From the NCBI GenBank assembly GCA_963995525.1, contig OZ023205.1:61654104-61718103 (forward strand): a stretch of 64,000 nt of DNA, in the 5' to 3' direction. The translations under genes were made by a program, and so were the position numbers. Below, piece by piece: positions 36,354-46,013 of this stretch (within the stretch, counting starts at the first letter, position 1; the number at the start of each line of letters is the position of its first letter). The stretch comes from Escarpia spicata. Taxonomy: Eukaryota > Annelida > Polychaeta > Sabellida > Siboglinidae. The notes below the pieces were generated by a model. The model saw nothing but the letters and a program-made list of their open reading frames with translations. It did not search any database and had not been told where the DNA came from.

Positions 36354-37706
36354 ACACAATCTCCTGCCGTCACCTGTTTCCCCAGCAGTACTACAGCTCA
36401 TGTTGCAAGGTTATGATAGCAATCTATCCCACTACCTTATCCACGGCTTTACCTATGGTTTTCGTTTAGGTTGTCTTAACACACCAGTTCAATCACAAAC
36501 ATTGACTAAAAATTTGAAATCTGCATTCGAGTATCCAGAAGTAATAGACGCAAAGATTAAGAAAGAATTGAAATTAGGTCGTATTATTGGGCCATGCAAC
36601 GTTCCACCTAATGTTCCCAACTTTAGGGTGTCCCCGCTCGGAGTTGTAGCTAAAAAGACACCTGGTGAGTATCGAGTGATTCATCACTTATCTTATCCAG
36701 GGGGATCGTCAGTGAATGATGGTATTCCACATGAATTCTCTTCAGTACAGTATGCGACGGTACAGGACGCTATTACCTTCATCAAGAAGTCCCCGTGCCC
36801 AATTTTTTTGGGTAAGGTAGACATCGAAGCGGCATTCCGCATAATCCCAGTTTCACCACAGGACACGCCATTGTTAGGTTTTCAGTGGAGAGGGAAATTC
36901 TATATGGACGCTGTTCTCCCTATGGGTTGCGCTAGTTCCTGTTCTATTTTCGAATCTTTCAGTACAGCCTTAGAATGGGTAGCTAGGTCTAAGTTGAATG
37001 TATCGGGAATGGTCCATTATATCGATGATTTCTTGTTCCTCGCAGATTCTTCTGAAAAATGTGCAGCTGACATGAATGCTTTCTTTTCGCTATGTAGGCA
37101 GATGGGTGTCCCCTTAGCGCAGGAGAAGACACAGGGTCCCGCTACTACACTCCCCTTTTTAGGCATCACGTTGGACACAGTCAGGTTGGAAGCCAGACTC
37201 CCGGAGGATAAGTTGGCGAAATGTAAGTCGCTTGTAGCTGAATTCTTAGCAAGGCAGAAAGTCACTCTCCAGCATCTTCAATCTCTCATTGGCGTATTGG
37301 GGCACGCATGCTCGGTGGTCGTAGCGGGAAGATGTTTCTTAAGGCGCCTCATCGATTTAACTGTAGGCTTGACCAGACCACACCATCATGTAAGGCTTAC
37401 TGAGCAAGTCAAACTCGACCTGAAAGTGTGGGAATATTTCTTGAGAGATTTTAATGGTAGAGCATTCTTCCTGAATGACAAGTTTCACGCAGGTGATTGT
37501 TTGGAGCTGTATACCGATGCATCAGGTAGGGTAGGTTATGGGGCAGTGTATGACAAGGAATGGTTCTGGGGAACCTGGCCTCCCTCTTGGTATTCCCTCA
37601 ACATTGCAGTGTTAGAGTTGTTCCCTATCGTTGCCGCAGTCGAAGTCTGGGGGGAAGAATGGGCAAACCGGAGTGTTTGCTTTTTCACTGACAACGAAGG
37701 AGTCAA
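36136..37706 (+). pseudogene. DIRS/Ngaro-like reverse transcriptase-RNase H, truncated
   Basis: A continuous frame carries RT motifs SPLGVVAKK, GEYRVIHHLSYP, KVDIEAAFR, LPMGCASS and catalytic YIDDF (about residues 295-299 from the first ATG at 36136), then FLGITLDT. RNase H follows with LYTDASG and NIAVLELFP. It breaks at TDNEGV, where Gypsy RT begins, so the RNase H end and any recombinase are lost. The real start is unclear because the first 200 bases overlap gag. Translation would presumably need frameshifting or an internal start. Up to the break the domain is intact. Confidence 0.82.
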
Positions 37707-40234
37707 TGGCAACACCATTCCGTGGAGTACGTGTCTACACCAGATGCGCTATGGGGATGCCAGGTTCTGAGACCGCACTTGAAGAACTGATGTGCAGAGT
37801 ACTAGGCGACCTTCTGCAAGACGGAGTTGTGGCCAAACTGGCCGATGACTTGTACTGCGGAGGAAACTCACCCGAAGAACTACTAGACAACTGGGGTCGC
37901 GTTCTCGATGCCCTTGATCTATGCGATCTACGTCTGTCGGCGAAGAAGACACGCGTTTTCCCCACATCTACTACCATTCTGGGTTGGGTTTGGTCTCAAG
38001 GCACAATACGCGCCAGCCCCCATCGTATCACAACACTGTCGTCATGTGTACCACCACAGACCGTTCTCGGGCTGCGTTCCTTCGTTGGCGCTTTCAAAGT
38101 ACTGGGACGTGTCATCCCGCAGAGTTCCAAGGTGCTCGCTCCTCTCGAATCACACATCGCGGGGAAGAAGTCTCAGGAGCCGATAAGCTGGTCCGAAAAC
38201 CTCCACGAGGCGTTCTGTACAGCCCAGAAGGCCCTGTCAACTAACAGGTCAATCACCTTGCCAAGACCTGATGACCAATTGTGGATCGTCACCGACGGAT
38301 CCGTCACACAGCGCGGTATCGGTGCCACTCTGTACGTATCACGCAATGGTCAAACCCTCCTTGCAGGATTCTTCAGTGCTAAACTCAAAAAGCACCAGGT
38401 GACTTGGCTACCATGTGAGATCGAAGCGCTCGGCATTGCAGCCGCAGTTAAGCACTTCAGCCCGTACATAATCCAGTCCAAGTCTAAGCCGTGCCTTCTC
38501 ACGGACAGCAAGCCATGCGTCCAGGCAATCGACAAATTATGCCGCGGAGAATTCTCCTCCAGCCCACGCGTAACTTCGTTTTTGACGATCGTCTCGAGAT
38601 ATCAAGTCACTCTGCGCCATCTCTCGGGAGCCGCGAATGTGCCGTCCGACTTTGCCAGCCGAAACGCGCCGGAATGCATGGAGCCGCGTTGCCAGATATG
38701 CGCATTCATATCACGTATCGAAGAGTCCGTCGTCGGTAGCATCAGCGTCGAAGACATCGTATCCGGCTCTGCTCGCCTTCCATTCACGAGTAGGTCGGCC
38801 TGGTTATCAACACAAGCAGAATGCCCAGACTTGCGCCGCGTCCGTGCCCACTTGAAACAAGGCACTCGCCCATCAAAGAAACTAACCAACATCAAAGACG
38901 TTAAGCGATACCTAACTACCTCAACACTGGCTCGCGACGGCGTTGTTGTGGTCCGACAAGACGTGCCATTCGCACCATCCAGAGAACTAATTGTCGTACC
39001 TCGCCAGGTACTGGATGGTCTACTCACTGCGATACATCTGAAGTTGAGTCATCCATCCAAAAATCAACTAAAAGTCGTAGTGCGTCGCAGTTTCTTCGCG
39101 CTAGATTTGGACAGCACAATCGAGCGCGTAACCGACATGTGCCATGTGTGTGCATCGCTGAAAAAGGTCCCTACAACGCTCACTGAGCAGACCTCAACTG
39201 ACGCACCCGACGCCGTTGGGATCTCGTTTGCAGCCGACGTGATCAAACGCAATCGTCAACTAATCTTCGTCGTACGCGAAACCGTGACTAGCTACACGTC
39301 TACGTGTGTTATAGAGAACGAACGTCACGACGCCTTGCGTGACAGTCTCGCCCGTCTTTGCATGGAACTTCGCCCCATTGACGGACCATCAGCTGTCGTT
39401 CGGGTGGATCCCGCACCCGGATTCATCGCTCTCGTAGATGACCCAACACTACAACGATTGGGCATCAGTATCGAAATCGGTCGAATCAAAAACGCCAACA
39501 AAAATCCTGTGGCAGAGAAGGCAGTGGCGGAAGTGGAGGACGAAATACTCCGACAAGAGCCAGGCGGCGGCACTGTGTCCCCACTACTGTTAGCAGTCGC
39601 TACCTCGCGGCTCAACTCGCGAATCCGCAGCCGAGGCCTTTCGGCACGAGAAATGTGGTTCCAGAGAGATCAGTTCACTAATGCGCAGCTACCTATCGCT
39701 GACCGCATTCTCATCACGGAACAACAACAGTCGCGGGAACGGAACCACCCTCACAGTGAACTCGCGAAAGCCCCCCGTGGTAGAGAAGCTTCTACACACA
39801 CAATCCACGTTGGTGACTTGGTATACATAACATCCGATCGCAACAAGTCATCAGCGAGGGACAGATATTTAGTCACCTCCGTCGAAGACCGCTGGTGTTT
39901 CATTCGAAAATTCAGCGGCCACCAGCTTCGTGCATCATCATACAAGGTGAAACTCTCGGAGTGCTACTTAGTCCCCAATTCCAGACCAACTACCGTAGCC
40001 CCACCGCCCCATCACGACACTGGCAGTGATATCGAGTCCGATGAAGACGCCCCGGTGGTCTCGTTCGACGAGGCCCCTCAGACTCCGCTGACGATCGCTA
40101 CTCCGCTGGAGGTACCCGTCCTACCAACTCCAACTGACGAAGTCGTAGCTAAAATCGACACACCGGCCGACACTCCACGACCTGTCCGCAGACGTGTCAA
40201 GCCCAAGTACTTACAAGACTATGTCACTTCATAA
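37706..40234 (+). pseudogene. Gypsy-like RT-RNase H-integrase (3' part of split polyprotein)
   Basis: The open frame resumes at about ATPFRGVRVY and runs to TAA at 40234. Domains in order: the RT palm with LADDLYCGG (near 37840) and LSAKKTRVF; RNase H with IVTDGSVTQRG (near 38290), ACEIEAL-type and LTDSKP motifs; an integrase zinc region with two His (HLKLSH) and CHVC (near 39034-39150); and a catalytic core with AADV, RVDPAPGF and NPVAEKAVAEVEDE supplying the likely D, D and E. A C-terminal domain has HVGDLVYI. The stretch from the RT palm to the integrase end has no stops. It cannot be expressed as a normal polyprotein because of the upstream insertion. Confidence 0.87.
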
Positions 40235-40256
40235 ACAGTTTGTGTGTTAATTGTTA

Positions 40257-42970
40257 ATAATAATAATAATAATAATAAGATAACTTCTATTGCGCCTAAA
40301 TCCTTGGAAACCAAGCTCAGAGGCGCATCAAAACAAAAGGGTTGGTCAATCTCAAAGTCCATAAGTAGTTTTCCAGTTGTCAACAGATGGGTCAAGGCGC
40401 TAGGGAGCTAAGGTGGATAAGCAAGGTTGTAAAGATACGTTTTTAAATGACGACGGAATTTTGTAATATTTTCAACTGATCTAACACTAAGAGGAAGCAT
40501 ATTCCAAAGAGTTGGTGCAGCAACAGAAAAAGCCCTAGTTCCAATGTTAGTGTTGGCTCTAGGAACAAAAAGTAGGTCAGAACTAGATGATCGAAGCTGG
40601 ATAGATTTTCTTACAGGAGTAAGCAATAAATGCAAATAAGATGGTTGCTTATTGGACAGTGCCTGATATGTAATGGTACAGATCTTAAAAATTATACGAT
40701 ATCATACAGGAAGCCAATGTAAAGACTTCAAAAGTGGCACAGAGCGAGAAAAACGAGGAGATCTTGTAACTACTCTTGCTAGACAATTTTGGACACGCTG
40801 AAGTTTTGTGATATCCTTGCTAGCGATATTATAAAGGAGGGAATTGCAATAGTCAATTCTGCTGCTAACAAGCGCTGTTGCAATAGTCTTAGCAACAGAA
40901 AATGACATATACCGGCGAATACGGCGAAGATTACGAATATGATAAAAACAGCAGCGACATGTTTGAGATATATGTTGTCGGAAATTGAAGTTTCTATCAA
41001 AGATTACTCCTAGATTACGCACCGAGGTTGCTGGCGTGATGTACTGATTCAAAATACGCGTAGGGAAAAAACCATCCAGTTTACAACGCTGCATTCGAGT
41101 ACCAATAATGATCAATTCAGTTTTATTTGCATTTAATTTCAACTTGCTGTCAGTCATCCAATGGAAGATATCTTGAAGGCAATCACTAAGTTGGTTAAGG
41201 GAGCGATTTGTATCCGGGGTAGCCAACGAAATGTAAATCTGAGTGTCATCAGCATAAAGATGATGATCTAAGTTATGTTTTTGTATAACAGAGCTTAGTG
41301 GCGTGGTGTAAAGAGTAAAAAGCAAAGGCCCAAGAACAGAACCCTGGGGAACACCAAATAAAGCCGGCAGTGCAGTTGAAAAGCAGTTCCCAATCTTTAT
41401 AGTTTGGTATCTATCAGTTAGATATGAAGAAAACCAGCTTAGAGCTGTGCCAGATATGCCGTACCACTTTAATAGGCGTTCAATGAGAATGCTGTGATCA
41501 ATCGTGTCAAACGCGGCAGAGAGATCTAGTAAGGTAAGTGCAGTCACTTTACCATTATTAATGTTCAAGGTAATGTCATTATGAACCTTTAAAAGGGCAG
41601 TCTCTGTTGAATGAAACTGCTTATATGCTGATTGTGACACATTAGTTAACACATTTGTGCTAATGTGAGACCTTAGACGACTTGCTACAACCTTTTCTAG
41701 TATTTTGGAAATGAAGCTGAGATTAGAAATAGGTCTATAACTGTTTAGGTCTTGCTTAGGCAGAGATGACTTCTTAAGAAGTGGTGTGACATGGGCGTAT
41801 TTAAAATCATCAGGAAAACAGCCAGAGCAAAGTGATGCATTTATAATATTTGTTATAGGTCCAATTAGTGTATCGAGACATGCTTTTAGCAGCATTGTTG
41901 GAAATGGATCAAGTGCACAAGATTTATTTGGGGAGGACATAATTATTTTCCTAACTTCATCAACTGTTGCAGGTTCAAATGATACAAGTTGAGAATTTAC
42001 TTGTGGAAAGTCCACACTGACATTACTTATATTATGATGTGGGAAAGCAGAACGAATGATACTGATTTTATTCTTGAAGTGACTAGAGAACGAATCACAT
42101 AGAGACTTAATTGACATATGATCAGGTAACGATGGAGTAGGCCGTCTGTGTAGAATGTTATTGATGCAGTTCCATAACTGACGCGGATTATCAGACTTAT
42201 TTATGACCATATCTGTAAAATAATCTGATTTAGCTTTAGCCATTTGTCTGTTACAGAGGTGACATTGCTTAGAATAACGCGATCTATCTAATGGCGAGCG
42301 TGATTTGCGCCATACACGCTCTAAATAACGACGACGCCTTTTAGATAGTATAATTTCAGAAGTCATCCATGGAGCCGGTGGCCTTTCTGACACCCATTTG
42401 GATTTTATAGGTGCATGTTTGTCAAGTAGTGCATTGAGTACTTGACAGTACTGTTTATATAAGTCAGATAGATGTTTTTTTGGATCTGTGATAAGGTCAG
42501 ATATAAGGATATCAGCCATTAAAGCTGTAATGTCAATCCTATGAATGGCTCTGTAAGACACATTGTGTTTCGATTGTAAAGGGGCTATAGAACCATTAAT
42601 ATTGGCAATGACAGTATGGTGGTCTGATAACCCATCTGAAACAGTAGGTGCTTGGATATTATTACAAGTTGAACGGGTTATCAAGAGGTCAAGCCAATGG
42701 CCATGTATATGTGTCGAAAAGGTAACATGTTGTTTCAAATCAAATGATGCCAGAATATCATCAAACGTAGTTGTAGTTGAAGAAGGTATATCCAAATGTA
42801 GATTAAAATCACCAAGAATGTAAAATTCTGAGTGAATGACTGCCAGATTTTCCAACATATCCTGAAAGTCTTCAAAGAAATTGGCAGGATGTCCTGGAGG
42901 GCGATAGATACAAACAAAGTGTGCGGAGAAAGAAGAATCTGAAATTTCAAAAAATGTTGCATCTTTACAT
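40257..42970 (-). mobile_element. 5'-truncated L2-like LINE inserted after Gypsy pol
   Basis: On the minus strand, an APE endonuclease lacking its N terminus, an RT and the L2-type C terminus are followed by a 3' end with GGCGCAATAGAAG and a (TTA)n tail (plus 40251-40278). Flanks repeat with small differences: TGTGTTAATTGTTAA (about 40243-40257) and TGTGTTTAATTGTTTA (about 42971-42986). This fits a target-primed insertion duplication. The insertion begins within about 10-25 bases of the Gypsy stop codon, sparing its coding frame. Confidence 0.88.
40408..42970 (-). pseudogene. L2-like LINE ORF2 (endonuclease-RT), one in-frame stop
   Basis: The minus frame includes HFVCIYRPPG, ILGDFNLHLD and SDHHTV (endonuclease), APWMTSEI, LDPFPTMLLK, YRPISNLSF, LDLSAAFDTIDH, FGVPQGSVLGPL and YADDTQIY (RT), then SLHWLPV. 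A TGA at 40704-40702 interrupts the frame. The same frame continues without change for about 99 more codons to TAA/TGA near 40408, with RAFSVAAPTLWNMLP. Otherwise no frameshift is evident, so the copy is young apart from 5' truncation. Confidence 0.87.
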
Positions 42971-43058
42971 TGTGTTTAATTGTTTATCACAAAATTAATA
43001 GTCAGTTGACTTACTATAATTTGCTTAGAATAGAAGAGGACTTAAAGGAAAGTGGTCG

Positions 43059-43217
43059 CGCCAGTCTATCGTCATATCCATATATGTAGATCTGTGGGAT
43101 TGCGGCTCACGCGAGTCACGTTACTGGTCTCGCTCTCCGGCATGTTTACGCGCACTGTTTGATGCGTTAATAAATGTTCTTTGCTGTTCGTTGATATACT
43201 AGTTGTCTATACTGGCG
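43059..43217 (+). repeat. 3' LTR of Gypsy-like element
   Basis: The 159-bp partner of the 5' LTR, with no differences found by eye. It is followed by ATGGGC. Without the element the target would read GCCCATGGGC, a perfect 10-bp palindrome, with ATG as the duplicated bases. Confidence 0.93.
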
Positions 43218-43257
43218 ATGGGCAATTTTACTGTCTGCCCTGCCCTTAATTCGTGTG

Positions 43258-43328
43258 TTTGTGTGCGCGCGCGCGCACGTACGTGCGTGCGTGTGAGCAT
43301 ACGTGCGCGCGAGCACGCATGTGTGTGG
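43258..43328. repeat. Alternating purine-pyrimidine tract (Z-DNA-prone)
   Basis: GTGTGCGCGCGCGCGCACGT is followed by further CGTGCG and CACGCATGTGTG, with few breaks in alternation, about 40 bp beyond the 3' LTR. Confidence 0.85.
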
Positions 43329-43329
43329 G

Positions 43330-43691
43330 GGGCCTGAAAGCCCAACCTCGCTAACAATTAGAGTAGGGACTAAGCCTCAATATATTTGTTGGATGAAATT
43401 ATTATTTTTCTTGGTGAGCATCATCCAAGCTCAAACTGCATTATCTCGTGGTTTATCCACTCACACGTCTAGCGATGTTATGTCCAACAGCAGCGTATGT
43501 GTGACACCAGCCATATTTTGGAAACCTTACCGTCAGTCAATGTTTGGAGCAGTTTTAGTGTGAAATATTATATTGTACTCGGCACTTAGAATCAGGTTAC
43601 AATTGCAACTACTATTATACTATTGATATAACACTGCACAGTGAATTGCGACGAGAGTAGACAGCGGTCTAACGGACTAGATTATTGTAGA

Positions 43692-43729
<38 letters not shown>

Positions 43730-44049
43730 ACACTGCCCCACCCTACCTTACCCTATATATATATGATGTAACAACTTTAGATAATTATCTTGCTGAAACC
43801 TTGTGAAGTTTGCATCATTTAATAATTATTACCTTTAAAAATAGCTGGAACGATTGTTTATGAATGTAATAGACACTTAGAGCTCTTAAGTTGGGTGGTC
43901 AAAGACCCAAAGAGTTCATCAATCTGTTTTGACAAACACTTAAATTAATTAGTTATTCTTCTTCACAATCATGTGGTTACCTCTGTATAGAGGGATATTC
44001 CACAGTTCGCACATGCGCAGTTTAAAAAGGGTTGATAAAACATCATTTT

Positions 44050-44050
<1 letters not shown>
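43330..44050. other. Spacer with AT tracts, no gene seen
   Basis: A (AT)n run at about 43694-43725 and a smaller one at about 43754-43764. No exon is supported. Confidence 0.45.
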
Positions 44051-45200
<1,150 letters not shown>

Positions 45201-45263
45201 TATCGCATTTCTTTCTGTCTGCATGTTTGCTCTCCTTGTTTCATGTTTGAGGTGGCTGTACCT

Positions 45264-45484
45264 GTCTCAATTAATTTATATAGTTGTTTCTAGTTGTTTC
45301 CAGCGCTGGGAACATCTAGAAACAACTATATACATTAATCGAATAAGACCTAATAAGATCATTAACATTGTAATCACAATATATATAAAACGACTGGTGA
45401 TGACAAGCGCACCCTGGCAGTGCCAGCATAGAAAGGTCGGCTTGGCGATAATGTTCTGGAAAAAGGCTGACTAGTCGAATGAGA

Positions 45485-45548
<64 letters not shown>

Positions 45549-45681
45549 GATGACAATGGTATGATCTTATTAGGTCTCATTCAACTAGTCAGCCTTTTTT
45601 CAAAACATTATTGCCAAGCCGACCTTTCTATGCTGGCACTGCCAGAATGCTTGTCATCACCAGTCGTTGTTTGATTGAGAC
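45264..45681. mobile_element. Foldback element with about 95-bp arms around (TA)n
   Basis: The left arm 45391-45487 (CGACTGGTGATGACAAGC...GAATGAGACCT) and right arm 45572-45666 are near-perfect inverted copies flanking a (TA)n core at about 45487-45545. A second nested pair lies outside and inside: CTAATAAGATCATTAACATT (left, about 45351) matches the complement of the segment just right of the TA run. A third small hairpin (ATATAGTTGTTTCTAG / CTAGAAACAACTATAT) sits at 45278-45334. The outermost GTCTCAA...TTGAGAC marks the ends. No coding capacity. Confidence 0.8.
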
Positions 45682-45849
45682 ACAATCTATCGACCACGAA
45701 GGAAATACGTGTTTGTAGTTTTTGTGTCATCTGGCAATTTTAATGTACATCGTATTTACCTTTTGCATTTTTGTATTAGATAAATCTAATCCAAAATGTT
45801 TGATGATATTTCACGCCTATCAGTATTGTATGAACGGGTAACAGCGCTA

Positions 45850-45930
45850 TCCAATGCAACCAAAGACCAGTGACGAAAAAACCGGAAGTTAGATATCGCA
45901 CATGCTCGGTGATAAAACGATTTTCGCGCT
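45850..45930 (+). promoter_or_regulatory. Probable PSME3 promoter motifs
   Basis: Upstream of the PSME3 start codon are CCAAT (about 45851), a CRE half site TGACG (about 45871), an ETS-type ACCGGAAGTT (45881-45890) and an E2F-like TTTTCGCGC (45921-45929). There is no TATA box. This mix is common in housekeeping promoters. The transcription start was not located, and binding is not shown by sequence alone. Confidence 0.45.
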
Positions 45931-46013
45931 GTTAACAATCGTTAACAAAAACTGTCAAGTTCTTTGGTAATAAACGGTGCCACGCTGACTGTTTTATTAC
46001 CTAGACAAACAAC

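Larger units (their letters stand above)
31793..37706 (+). mobile_element. DIRS/Ngaro-like (tyrosine-recombinase class) retrotransposon, 3'-truncated
   Basis: The insertion into Gypsy RT carries a leader with a CATAAAAGG TATA-like box (about 31994), an SGNH-hydrolase ORF (32255-32878), a tandem-repeat spacer, a gag-like ORF (34839-36353) and an overlapping RT-RNase H ORF. The DIRS-type gag zinc fingers and RT sequence support the class. The frame ends within RNase H (FFTDNEGV) where Gypsy sequence restarts. The expected methyltransferase or tyrosine recombinase and the 3' split direct repeats are absent. About 30 residues of Gypsy RT are also missing at the junction, suggesting a deletion across the right edge. 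Confidence 0.8.
29289..43217 (+). mobile_element. Ty3/Gypsy-like LTR retrotransposon with two nested insertions
   Basis: The composite element is bounded by identical 159-bp LTRs (29289-29447 and 43059-43217). It has a primer-binding site at 29448, gag-protease-RT in one frame (29601 to about 31793), the remainder of RT with RNase H and integrase (about 37706-40234), and a purine-rich tract (AAAGGAAAGTGG, about 43045-43056) before the 3' LTR. It is interrupted by a DIRS/Ngaro-like element (about 31793-37706) and an L2-like LINE (about 40257-42970). Both halves of the pol frame lack stops, and the LTRs are identical, so all insertions appear recent. The 3-bp ATG at both outer edges (29286-29288 and 43218-43220) may be the target duplication. 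Confidence 0.9.
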
